A stretch of 64,000 bases of DNA from JBBIOU01 sp037443205 (lineage in GTDB: Bacteria > Bacteroidota > Bacteroidia > Flavobacteriales_D > UBA2798): the NCBI GenBank assembly GCA_037443205.1, contig JBBIOU010000002.1, positions 62,001 to 126,000 of the forward strand, read 5' to 3'. The translations under genes were made by a program, and so were the position numbers. A model generated the notes under the pieces. It had not been told where the DNA came from, ran no database searches, and worked only from the letters and a program-made list of their open reading frames with translations. Each line of letters opens with the position of its first letter. Within the stretch, counting starts at the first letter, position 1. Below are positions 47,744 through 55,349 of this stretch, piece after piece.

Positions 47744-48172
47744 TTGAACCGTTTTAAGTACATACTCATATTGCTTAGTGTTTATATATTTAACAGTTCC
47801 TGCCAAAGAGACCGAAACGAATTTATTCCGGATGTGGCTGTTGACATAACAGTAAATATCAATAATCCGGGTTATATTAATTTATCGGTAGTTGGTGGAT
47901 GGATGTATTTTCAGGGGGGGTCAAAAGGGATATTGGTATACAGGTATTCTCAGGAAATGTTTATGGCATACGACCGGCATTGTCCGTATTTTCCGGGCGA
48001 AGGTTGTACTACTTCGGTTGACACAGCCAATAATTTAAATGTTCATTGTCCTTGTTGCGGTTCGGTATTTATCATTACCGATGGTTCTATTTCATCGGGT
48101 CCGGCCGAAAGACCATTAAAACGCTATCAGACAATGTTTGATGGTAGCGCTATCTTGCATATTTTTAATTGA
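47744..48172 (+). CDS. Rieske-like lipoprotein with altered ligand motifs
   Basis: I place the start at TTG 47744 (142 residues), not at the in-frame ATG 47672. The TTG gives a compact lipoprotein signal, MNRFKYILILLSVYIFNSSC, and the promoter lies between the two codons. The mature part resembles the Rieske 2Fe-2S fold: AYDRHCPYFPGEG...LNVHCPCCGSVFIITDGS...GPAERPLKRY. In classical Rieske proteins the boxes are CxH and CxxH. Here they read CPY and CPCC, so both ligand histidines are missing and a different cluster, disulfides or no cofactor is possible. It is convergent with ahcY; a shared hairpin separates them. Confidence 0.72.
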   Translation: MNRFKYILILLSVYIFNSSCQRDRNEFIPDVAVDITVNINNPGYINLSVVGGWMYFQGGSKGILVYRYSQEMFMAYDRHCPYFPGEGCTTSVDTANNLNVHCPCCGSVFIITDGSISSGPAERPLKRYQTMFDGSAILHIFN

Positions 48173-48185
48173 TCTCCAAAAAATA

Positions 48186-48217
48186 AAGTTGCTTTTTATA
48201 GATTAAAAAAGCAACTT
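48186..48217. terminator. Hairpin between convergent genes (terminator)
   Basis: AAGTTGCTTTTT (48186-48197) pairs with AAAAAGCAACTT (48206-48217). A T-rich stretch follows on the minus strand (TATTTTTTGG), suiting ahcY termination. It also lies just after the Rieske-like gene. Confidence 0.65.
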
Positions 48218-48225
48218 GAAAAACA

Positions 48226-48301
48226 ATTAACCCCAATGCCGCACATATACATACGCGCTTGCATCAGCCTAGAAAAAATTCGATGGGTAATGACAATTTT
48301 G
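48226..48301 (+). repeat. Dispersed intergenic repeat, partial copy 2
   Basis: ATTAACCCCAATGCCGCACA, CATACGCGCTTGCATCAGCC and AATGACAATTTTGC match the 3' half of the repeats at 10661-10811 and 54727-54900 (inverted). The 5' half is missing. Confidence 0.65.
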
Positions 48302-48304
48302 CAA

Positions 48305-49624
48305 TTAATATCTGTAGTGTTCTGATTTAAAGGGACCGTTTTTGGGTACGCCAATATAATCAGCTTGTTCTTGAGTTAGTTCGTCTATTTCTACTCCAAT
48401 TTTTTTCAAATGCAGTCGGGCTACTTTTTCGTCTAAATGTTTCGGAAGGGTGTAAACTTTGTTTTCGTATTTAGATGCGTTTGTCCATAATTCTATTTGG
48501 GCAAGCGTTTGATTGGTAAACGAGTTAGACATCACAAAAGAGGGGTGTCCCATGGCACAACCTAGATTTACCAAACGACCTTCGGCCAAAACAATAATAT
48601 CTTTTCCGTCAATGGTATATTTATCAACTTGAGGTTTAATGGTGTCTTTGGTGTGTCCGTAATGTTTATTTAACCAGGCCATATCTATTTCGTTATCAAA
48701 ATGGCCGATGTTGCAAACTACAGCGTTGTGTTTCATGGCTCTGAAATGCGGTTCGGTAATAATGTTAAAATTACCGGTTGCCGTAACTATAATATCAGCT
48801 TCTTTAACGGCATCAATCATTTTTTTTACTTCGTAACCTTCCATGGCTGCCTGTAGTGCGCAAATGGGGTCAATTTCGGTAACAATGGTTCTCACTTTTG
48901 CATCTTTTAGCGATTCTGCCGAGCCTTTGCCAACATCGCCAAAACCGGCAACTACGGCTACTTTACCGGCAAGCATTAAATCGGTAGCTCTGCGTAAAGC
49001 ATCAACCAAAGATTCGCGACACCCGTATTTATTGTCAAATTTTGATTTGGTAACAGAATCATTTACATTAATAGCCGGCAGGGGTAGTGTACCCTTGCGC
49101 ATTCTTTCGTAGAGACGATGTACACCGGTAGTTGTTTCTTCGGATAAACCGCGGATGTCTTTTACTAATTCAGGATAGCGGTCTAATACCATATTGGTTA
49201 AATCACCGCCATCATCCAATATCATATTTAACGGTTTGCCGTCTTTAAATGCAAACAGCGTTTGTTCTATACACCAATCAAATTCTTGTTCATTCATTCC
49301 TTTCCAGGCATATACGGGTATACCTGCCGCGGCAATGGCAGCAGCAGCATGGTCTTGCGTAGAAAAAATGTTGCATGATGACCAGGTAACCTCGGCACCC
49401 AGTTCTACCAGAGTTTCAATTAGTACGGCTGTTTGTATAGTCATGTGCAAACATCCGGCTATTCGAGCACCCGATAATGGTTTGGTTTTACCGTATTCTT
49501 CGCGTAATGCCATCAATCCGGGCATCTCTGCTTCGGCCAGTTTTATTTCTTTTCTGCCCCACTCGGCCAACGATATATCTTTTACTTTATAAGGTAAAGT
49601 TGATTTTTGTGTGGTTGAACTCAT
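48305..49624 (-). CDS. ahcY: Adenosylhomocysteinase (S-adenosyl-L-homocysteine hydrolase)
   Basis: The 439-residue NAD-dependent enzyme splits S-adenosylhomocysteine to adenosine and homocysteine and so recycles the methyl cycle. The family signatures are GCLHMTIQTAVLIETL, SSCNIFSTQDHAAAAIA, DSVTKSKFDNKYGCRESLVD, the NAD-binding loop VVAGFGDVGKGSAESL, and a C-terminal LGVPKNGPFKSEHYRY-like end (here IGVPKNGPFKSEHYRY) with the NAD-contacting Lys and Tyr. It is a single gene with a consensus promoter. Together with the riboswitch-controlled hom it concerns SAM metabolism, although no riboswitch is visible before ahcY. Confidence 0.97.
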   Translation of the reverse strand: MSSTTQKSTLPYKVKDISLAEWGRKEIKLAEAEMPGLMALREEYGKTKPLSGARIAGCLHMTIQTAVLIETLVELGAEVTWSSCNIFSTQDHAAAAIAAAGIPVYAWKGMNEQEFDWCIEQTLFAFKDGKPLNMILDDGGDLTNMVLDRYPELVKDIRGLSEETTTGVHRLYERMRKGTLPLPAINVNDSVTKSKFDNKYGCRESLVDALRRATDLMLAGKVAVVAGFGDVGKGSAESLKDAKVRTIVTEIDPICALQAAMEGYEVKKMIDAVKEADIIVTATGNFNIITEPHFRAMKHNAVVCNIGHFDNEIDMAWLNKHYGHTKDTIKPQVDKYTIDGKDIIVLAEGRLVNLGCAMGHPSFVMSNSFTNQTLAQIELWTNASKYENKVYTLPKHLDEKVARLHLKKIGVEIDELTQEQADYIGVPKNGPFKSEHYRY

Positions 49625-49656
49625 TGTGTATTTATTTTTGTTTTTTATAATTTATG

Positions 49657-49687
49657 CAAAGATAGTTTAATTAGCCCGAATAACAAA
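49657..49687 (-). promoter_or_regulatory. Promoter of ahcY
   Basis: On the minus strand TTTG (49684-49687), a 19-base spacer and TATCTTTG (49657-49664) give one of the best consensus matches in the window. The -7 element is 32 bases before the ATG. Confidence 0.65.
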
Positions 49688-49705
49688 ATTGCCTGCTTTT
49701 ATGTT

Positions 49706-49868
49706 TAAACCCAAAAAAATCATTAGACTTTTTTTCCGGCAAGCCGGTTGTCTAAGATTTTGTAATGCTCTCCCCATTTGGCGGAGATGGAGGGAGCGTA
49801 TTAACCCAAATGCTAACCACTGTCTTACACACTTGCATCAGCCCGAGGCTGATGACAATTTTGGGATT
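49706..49868 (+). repeat. Dispersed intergenic repeat, copy 3
   Basis: The ~163-base element contains CCGGCAAGCCGGTTGTCTAA, GCTCTCCCCATTTGGCGGAG, GTATTAACCCAAATGC, a CATCAGCC/GGCTGATG hairpin and the tail GACAATTTTGGGATT. Its first ~110 bases are almost identical to the inverted copy at 54727-54900. Confidence 0.85.
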
Positions 49869-49874
49869 ATTTGA

Positions 49875-50281
49875 ATGATGGTTATACCGCTTGTTGTTTG
49901 AATTCAAATAGGGGGTGTAAATGTTGTTTCTAAGAAAATATTTTGAATAACTCCCGGACTTGAATCAAATATTTTTGGACTGTATTTAGCGGTCATCGAT
50001 CCTGGGTTTGGTGTATTGAACCGATGCTAAAACCTGATTGTTTGTTAAGGAAACATTTTTTGGCGCGAAATATTACCGGCTTTGATATTCCCTTTACCAA
50101 AAGTTTAGGCTCATAATAAATACGATCGTTCAAATTATTTTACCAATAGCACCGAACTTATTCATAAAAGCGGATTCTTTTTAGGAGCAGTTTATTTGTT
50201 AACCGGTTTATAGCGAAAAATCCGGTAGTTCGACCGGGTAAAGTGGTCAGATTAGATTTTAGATTAGGTTTAAAAAATTAA
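49875..50281 (+). pseudogene. Possible decayed outer-membrane-protein gene
   Basis: This 400-base stretch has short protein-like segments in changing frames, each closed by stops. From 49974 it reads FGLYLAVIDPGFGVLNR; around 50085-50110, TGFDIPFTKSLGS; around 50120-50208, YFTNSTELIHKSGFFLGAVY; and from 50168 to the stop at 50279, a frame ending RPGKVVRLDFRLGLKN, which looks like the end of a beta-barrel protein. I infer remnants of one or two outer-membrane proteins. No intact product is possible and the family cannot be named. Confidence 0.35.
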
Positions 50282-50318
50282 AGTGTGGTATATTAAAGGA
50301 TATATCATTTTATCAATA

Positions 50319-50338
50319 AATACTGCATATGCAGTATT
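50319..50338. promoter_or_regulatory. Perfect 20-bp palindrome, possible operator
   Basis: AATACTGCAT is followed directly by its reverse complement ATGCAGTATT, 53 bases before the ATG at 50391. The perfect dyad with no loop looks more like a dimeric regulator's site than a terminator. Confidence 0.45.
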
Positions 50339-50390
50339 GTTTTATTTTAACTATGTCTTGAAATTTGAGCCGAATTAAAACCAAATCAGC

Positions 50391-52160
50391 ATGAAAACAA
50401 CAACAAAAGCAATTTCTGTATTTGCGTTACTAATTTTTAAATTAAGTGTTTTTGCTCAAAATTTTGAGATTACAACACAAACCTATGACTTAGAAAAAGA
50501 GGGTCTTCAAAAAGGTTACAAGATTTTTTCCGGATTCATAGACAAAGACGGAAACTATGTAGTTAAGTTAGGCAAAGCGGCTTGCGAAATGGGGCAAGGA
50601 TCCGGTCCGGGATTATATGGTGTAACCTACTATTATTATGGAGTTTCTTATACTTTCAACGAACTGAAATTTGATAAAAATTTTAATTATTTAGGGAAAG
50701 AAGAAAAATTTTTTCCAACTACCATTCAAACACTTACTTATGAACCTGTTTTAGGGAAAAATTTTTGGCCTCTGCACGCCAATATGTATTTTAAAAAACC
50801 ATTTACTCAAGATTATTTAGGCACCAAAGTTCTTGCTCCTACTTATGGAATAACGGGTTCTGTGGTTAAAAGTTATATTGTAGGAGGTAGGCCAGTAGCT
50901 CCATGGGGTGGAAAATTTAGCACGAATTATTATTCATGCTCTGAAAGTATAGAATTACAGGGTGAAGCTAAAATTAAAGCAAAGGAAAATAAAGGCGAAA
51001 GATGGATGATAGTAGATCACTATCCTATTCCAAATGGAAGTGTTATTGCCTGGATGACAGATGCTATAAAAGATAATACCGATAAAGCCAACTTTATTCT
51101 AAAAAAATACAATGAAAATTTGGAAGAATTAGCCAAGGTAAGAATAATGGTAGATTATAAATCAACTGCTAGAATTATCTCCATTGATAGAAAAGATGGT
51201 AAAAGAGATTTTGCAGTCATTGTAATGGCACAATCAACAAGATTTTCTCCGGGTGAAAAAGAGGTTGATTTAAGAGAAGGAACGCTTTTTATACTCAATG
51301 GTGACGATTTAAGTATTCAAAGCGAATCACCTTTCAAAATGGTTTATACTCAATGGTTCATTGAGGAGTTGGTGTTAGATAATGAGGGTAACATGTATAT
51401 CATGGGAACAACCTCCGATAGCGAGAAAGATAATTTTGGTTTGGTCATGATGAATAACATAAATAATTCAGTAAAAAAACATCCGTATTATCAAATACTA
51501 AAAGCGGATGCAAACGGTAAGGTGCAATTCGTAAAAGCATATACACAAAAAGAAGAACAAAGCAAAATAAGTGTAGTGCAAGGAATAGATAAAAAGGTAA
51601 AACCGCAGGTGATTTTTAACACCTACGACTTTTTAAAGGATATTTATTTTACAGATAAATATCTAATAATAGCCGGTCAACAATATATAGAACCTGCAAA
51701 AGGAGCTTATTTTACTAAAACCGGGAGTACAATACCTGCCGCTGATAAAGAAAACTTATTTATTGCCTTAATTGATAAAAATACCGGTGAACTTGTAAAA
51801 TATTTTGTGAAACCTGAAGATAGCTATGGCTCTTATGATATTGTATTTGATAAAGATCAAAAAAATCTTTATTGGGCCACTTACAGCTGGGAAAAATACA
51901 ATGAGGTAGGAGGGGAAGTAGTTGTATCTCCCGATAAATTTAAAGGAAGAGTGCTGGGCGAAGTGTATTTGTCAAAAATAGATTTAAATGCGCTTACTGC
52001 CGGTAACTTCGTAAATCTTGGAGGAGAAAATTGGGGAGTGTCTTTTGATAGTCCTATGCTTATTAAGGAGAATAACAGTGATTACTTGGTATTTCAGGGA
52101 AGAACCTTTAGCAAAAAAGCAAAAGACAGCGAGTTGGTTTTTGCAAAAGTTAAAAAATAA
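50391..52160 (+). CDS. Secreted protein of unknown function
   Basis: The 589-residue protein has a signal peptide (MKTTTKAISVFALLIFKLSVFAQ). The mature part is rich in Tyr, Lys and Asp, with many short beta-strand-like segments (YKIFSGFIDKDGNYVVKLG, LVLDNEGNMYIMGTTSDSEKD, FVKAYTQKEEQ) spaced as in beta-propeller proteins. I recognise no named family and see no T9SS sorting domain; it ends VFAKVKK. It is 23 bases before a T9SS-tagged protein in the same direction, so the two may be co-expressed. Codon and base use resemble an AT-rich accessory gene. Confidence 0.7.
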   Translation: MKTTTKAISVFALLIFKLSVFAQNFEITTQTYDLEKEGLQKGYKIFSGFIDKDGNYVVKLGKAACEMGQGSGPGLYGVTYYYYGVSYTFNELKFDKNFNYLGKEEKFFPTTIQTLTYEPVLGKNFWPLHANMYFKKPFTQDYLGTKVLAPTYGITGSVVKSYIVGGRPVAPWGGKFSTNYYSCSESIELQGEAKIKAKENKGERWMIVDHYPIPNGSVIAWMTDAIKDNTDKANFILKKYNENLEELAKVRIMVDYKSTARIISIDRKDGKRDFAVIVMAQSTRFSPGEKEVDLREGTLFILNGDDLSIQSESPFKMVYTQWFIEELVLDNEGNMYIMGTTSDSEKDNFGLVMMNNINNSVKKHPYYQILKADANGKVQFVKAYTQKEEQSKISVVQGIDKKVKPQVIFNTYDFLKDIYFTDKYLIIAGQQYIEPAKGAYFTKTGSTIPAADKENLFIALIDKNTGELVKYFVKPEDSYGSYDIVFDKDQKNLYWATYSWEKYNEVGGEVVVSPDKFKGRVLGEVYLSKIDLNALTAGNFVNLGGENWGVSFDSPMLIKENNSDYLVFQGRTFSKKAKDSELVFAKVKK

Positions 52161-52183
52161 AATAACCATAAATACAATTAACT

Positions 52184-53503
52184 ATGAAAAAAATGAAACT
52201 TTTATCAAAAATTAATGTGCTTGCAACTCTAAGTATAATTACAAATATGAATTATGCTAACGCACAATTTACACCTATTGGTCCTGGCAACTATTCAAAC
52301 GATAGTTATGAAATACTGATTGATGGCAGTAATGTTTATGCTAACGGCTTTTTTATTAACGGTTCGGATATGTTTACCTTCGGAAAATTTGATGGTTCAA
52401 ATTGGAACAAATTAGGTAATTGGGGGCTTGTAATAGGTCTGTTCACAAGTTCAACCAAAGTTGGCAATGATATTTATTTAGGTGGAGTATTTACTGATGC
52501 CACCGGAGATGCAAATATGGATAATATTGCCAGATATAACATTACAAATAATACCTGGTATCCACTGGGAACCGGTCTTAATGGAGGTGTACAAAAAATT
52601 ATACAAATGGGAAGCGATGTTATTGCCTGTGGAGCATTTACAGATGCAGGAGGCGATGCAAATGCAGATTTCATTGCAAAATGGAACGGTACTTCATGGA
52701 GTGCTCTTGCTACTCCTGCAATCACTCCGATTGTGGGTACTACCTATGTAAATGATATGGTTGTTTATAACGGAGAATTAATTTTTGGAGGAAATTTTTC
52801 AAATACTTTGATGAAATGGAACGGAACATCATTTACAAATTTTCAAACATTGAATCCTTCCTATGGTGCTGTTAAAAAATTATTGGTAGATGGAGCTAAT
52901 AACTTGTATGTATATATGGAAGCCAATGTAATATTAAAATACGATGGAAATAACTGGACAACCATCACATTTACCGGTATTACTCCACCAGGCAATTATC
53001 GTGAGGTATATGATATGGTAGCTGATGGAACTGATATTTATATTGGAGGTTCATTTTTAGATGCAATGGGTATTGCCAATGCTGACTACTTAATTAAGTT
53101 TGATGGTAACACCACATGGACAGCAATAGCAGGTTTAAATGATAATGTGAATGATTTAGAAATAGCTAACGGTAAATTATACATTGCAGGGAAATTTACA
53201 GATGCAGGAGGTAATGCTGTAGCCGATAAGCTGGTTACATACGATCTTTCAGGAGCAAGCGGTATTAATGAAAATTTGAATGCTGCAATAAATTTTTCCA
53301 TTTACCCCAACCCCAACCAAGGACAATTTACGATACAAACCGAAAAAGGCGGAGTATTTGAGTTAATAGATATGACGGGTAAGGTGTTAAGCATTTATGA
53401 AGTGAAAGACAATAAAACTGTTATTCAGGAAAATATTCCTGCAGGATTTTATTTTATTCGTGACAGAAAATCAGGAGCAACAAATAAATTAATTATTGAA
53501 TAA
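52184..53503 (+). CDS. Secreted beta-propeller-like protein with T9SS type A sorting domain
   Basis: The 439-residue protein has an N-terminal signal peptide ending about residue 28 (MNYANAQ). The body holds repeated units of the type FTDAGGDANADFIAKWNGTSW, about 60 residues apart, typical of Kelch/propeller-like Bacteroidota proteins. The last ~70 residues (FSIYPNPNQGQFTI...FELIDMTGKVL...GFYFIRDRKSGATNKLIIE) form a type A T9SS C-terminal sorting domain. The downstream fragment ending at 55255 carries a closely similar tail. Surface display or release by T9SS is inferred; the ligand is unknown. Confidence 0.87.
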   Translation: MKKMKLLSKINVLATLSIITNMNYANAQFTPIGPGNYSNDSYEILIDGSNVYANGFFINGSDMFTFGKFDGSNWNKLGNWGLVIGLFTSSTKVGNDIYLGGVFTDATGDANMDNIARYNITNNTWYPLGTGLNGGVQKIIQMGSDVIACGAFTDAGGDANADFIAKWNGTSWSALATPAITPIVGTTYVNDMVVYNGELIFGGNFSNTLMKWNGTSFTNFQTLNPSYGAVKKLLVDGANNLYVYMEANVILKYDGNNWTTITFTGITPPGNYREVYDMVADGTDIYIGGSFLDAMGIANADYLIKFDGNTTWTAIAGLNDNVNDLEIANGKLYIAGKFTDAGGNAVADKLVTYDLSGASGINENLNAAINFSIYPNPNQGQFTIQTEKGGVFELIDMTGKVLSIYEVKDNKTVIQENIPAGFYFIRDRKSGATNKLIIE

Positions 53504-53521
53504 ACAATAATTAAAAAAAAT

Positions 53522-53677
53522 ATGAATAAGTTAAACATCAAAACATTAGTAGCAGGAGGATGTGTCTTTGCCCCCACATTAATGGCACAGCCGTTAGCAG
53601 AAACACCAAAATCAATAATGTGTGCTCAAAATGCCTTGAGTAAAACAGACCGATTGTTTTTAAAGAATACTAAATAA
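53522..53677 (+). CDS. Short secreted peptide (51 residues), hypothetical
   Basis: The ATG follows the previous stop by 18 bases. The first ~22 residues look like a signal peptide (MNKLNIKTLVAGGCVFAPTLMAQ), and the rest is PLAETPKSIMCAQNALSKTD...NTK before a double TAA stop. It may be a genuine small secreted peptide or the start of a truncated gene. It sits between two secreted-protein genes in the same direction. Confidence 0.4.
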   Translation: MNKLNIKTLVAGGCVFAPTLMAQPLAETPKSIMCAQNALSKTDRLFLKNTK

Positions 53678-53700
53678 TAATTTTTTAAACCTGTAACATT

Positions 53701-54621
53701 ATGAAAATAAAAGTTATGTTATTTGTTCTGGTATCTTTCCAAACAATGATTTATTCACAATCAATAAATTATAAAATTGTGAGAGACCAACCATATTTGA
53801 CGGAAAAATTCAGAGTTGGTTTTAATTTACTAAGCTTTGACCAAATCTATAAAAATAGTTTAATGGGTGTAGGTGTATACGCTAAGTATAATTACAACAA
53901 TACAGTATACATTAATGCTGAAACAAATCTTGGTTATATGGACGATATATTATCAGCAAAAATTTGGGATGAAGATGGTTTGATAATAGGACTAAAAAAA
54001 TATAGATACAGAGAAATTGGAGGTGAGTATGTATTCCACAAAGTGGCGAAAAAGAAAAATGACGCAGATGTCACATTGGAATCTCACTCTGAAACGTATC
54101 AATCAAGAGGTAGTACTGTCACTGTTACAGACAGAAAATTTCTTGTAACACATTGCCATGCAGGACGAATACATACAATCAGGTCCGGACTGATAAACTA
54201 CAGCTTTCCTATTATTAACAGAGGTTATTTTGGAGATCCTGATACTACTTATATGGTTAGAAGCAATGTTATTTATGTTGGTTTATCAAGATATCAAATG
54301 CGTAATATTGCCATTGAAACGGAAGAATATGGAATTTCGTCTCAAAAAATGAGATTTCATATTTTCGCTGATTTACTTTATTCAATCGGAATGAAATACG
54401 ATTATAAATTAGGGGCAAATGGTGATATTAAAGTAAATGATTTTTCTAATTTAGGCTTTAGAACAGGCATTCAACTTGATGTGTTTTTTGCGAAAAACGT
54501 TTGCATCATATCAAACAAAATTGAAATTGGCGTAATGCAATCTGCTCTTTTCTTTAGGTTAGGTTCAGGCTTTTATATTGATTTTGTACGCGACAAAAAA
54601 ATACCGGAACTTTATGAATAA
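53701..54621 (+). CDS. Predicted secreted/outer-membrane protein of unknown function
   Basis: The 306-residue protein has a signal peptide (MKIKVMLFVLVSFQTMIYSQ). Alternating polar/hydrophobic strands follow (FRVGFNLLSFDQIYKNSLMGVGVYAKYNYNN; LGFRTGIQLDVFFAKN; LFFRLGSGFYIDFVRDKK), consistent with an outer-membrane beta-barrel. It does not end in an aromatic residue, and the family is not recognised. A Lys/Glu/Ser-rich loop (AKKKNDADVTLESHSETYQS) lies mid-protein. It closes the run of plus-strand secreted proteins that begins at 50391. Confidence 0.65.
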   Translation: MKIKVMLFVLVSFQTMIYSQSINYKIVRDQPYLTEKFRVGFNLLSFDQIYKNSLMGVGVYAKYNYNNTVYINAETNLGYMDDILSAKIWDEDGLIIGLKKYRYREIGGEYVFHKVAKKKNDADVTLESHSETYQSRGSTVTVTDRKFLVTHCHAGRIHTIRSGLINYSFPIINRGYFGDPDTTYMVRSNVIYVGLSRYQMRNIAIETEEYGISSQKMRFHIFADLLYSIGMKYDYKLGANGDIKVNDFSNLGFRTGIQLDVFFAKNVCIISNKIEIGVMQSALFFRLGSGFYIDFVRDKKIPELYE

Positions 54622-55009
54622 TTTTATGTAAACAGAAATATTATATTGATAATCTCTCTTCAAAAGTAATTCAATATTGTTTCAGTAATAATTCCCTATT
54701 TCTGATTTGGCTGGTCCATTTTCGTTTAACCCAAAATGTCATCAGCCATCGAATTTTTCGTGAGCTGATAAAAGTGCGTATGTATGTGGCTAGCATTTGG
54801 GTTAATACATTCCTCCATCTCCGCCAAATGGGGAGAGCATTACAAAATCTTAGACAACCGGCTTGCCGGGAAAAAAGTCTAATGACTTTTTTGGGTTTAT
54901 AAATCCATGGGGTTGTACTTAAGAAAAAAGCTAAGAAGCGTTTACCTTCAAGAAGCAAACAAACTTTAGAAAAGACTCCCTACCTGAATCATACTCGCGT
55001 ATTGATTTT
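54622..55009. other. Accessory gap filled by a repeat and a transposase remnant
   Basis: The gap holds the inverted repeat copy at 54727-54900, directly followed by the 5' part of a broken IS3-type transposase at 54905. No intact gene is present. Confidence 0.7.
54727..54900 (-). repeat. Dispersed intergenic repeat, copy 4 (inverted)
   Basis: Read on the minus strand it matches 49706-49868 almost base for base over its first ~110 bases (CGGCAAGCCGGTTGTCTAAG, CTCTCCCCATTTGGCGGAGA, ATTAACCCAAATGC). It ends in a hairpin flanked by CAGC/GGCTGATG with the tail GATGACATTTTGGGTT. It lies directly against a transposase remnant. Confidence 0.88.
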
Positions 55010-55092
55010 ATGACTGATGTGCTTGAAAACGGAACAATATTTCGCAGTTTTAATATTATTGATGATTACAATCGGGAGGTAGTACATATTAA
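54905..55092 (+). pseudogene. IS3-family transposase (orfB-type) remnant, frameshifted
   Basis: From about 54925 one frame reads KKAKKRLPSRSKQTLEKTPY then LNHT; after a frameshift near 54997 the next frame reads RIDFMTDVLENGTIFRSFNI then IDDYNREVVHI. This corresponds to the start of the DDE integrase core of IS3-type transposases (the 'WSxDFM-D...G..F...N.IDD..RE' region). The rest of the catalytic core and the element ends are missing. At the 3' side the frame runs directly into a T9SS tail fragment. Confidence 0.75.
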
Positions 55093-55255
55093 AACCGAAA
55101 AAAGCGGTGTATTTGAATTAGTAGATATTACCAGTCGAGTATTAAACACCTATTATGTAAATGGCAGGTTAGATGTATCTGAAAACTCACACGGTGGGAT
55201 GTATTTTATCCGCGAAACACAAAGCGGTACATTACAGAAATTGATTATCGAATAA
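55010..55255 (+). pseudogene. Chimeric ORF: transposase fragment joined to an orphan T9SS sorting tail
   Basis: This 81-codon open frame has two unrelated halves. Residues 1-27 belong to the IS3-type transposase (MTDVLENGTIFRSFN, IDDYNREVV). Residues ~29-81 (KTEKSGVFELVDITSRVLNT...GGMYFIRETQSGTLQKLIIE) are a T9SS type A C-terminal half closely resembling that of the protein ending at 53503 (QTEKGGVFELIDMTGKVL...FYFIRDRKSG...KLIIE). It probably arose when the element or a deletion removed the body of a T9SS gene. A signal peptide is missing, so secretion is not expected. Confidence 0.75.
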
Positions 55256-55256
55256 G

Positions 55257-55288
55257 GAAAAGCGGGGAATTAACCCCGCTTTTTTTAT
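55257..55288 (+). terminator. Rho-independent terminator
   Basis: AAAGCGGGG (55259-55267) and CCCCGCTTT (55274-55282) form a 9-bp stem with an ATTAAC-type loop, followed by a run of T to 55286. It lies just after the orphan T9SS tail and presumably ended the original gene. Confidence 0.85.
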
Positions 55289-55349
55289 ACAGTATTTTAA
55301 AGTATCATAAATAAATTATAAACTTGTAGTAAGAATAAAACAAGCAAAT

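Noticed and set aside
49689..49874. 61-codon open frame with the string FRQAGCLRFCNALPIWRRWR
   Set aside because: It lies wholly in a dispersed repeat. A frame at 54671-54958 encodes the same string because it reads the other repeat copy. Similarity comes from the repeat, not a protein family.
54671..54958. 95-codon minus-strand open frame
   Set aside because: It spans the inverted repeat copy and runs into the transposase remnant; it has no signal or domain of its own.
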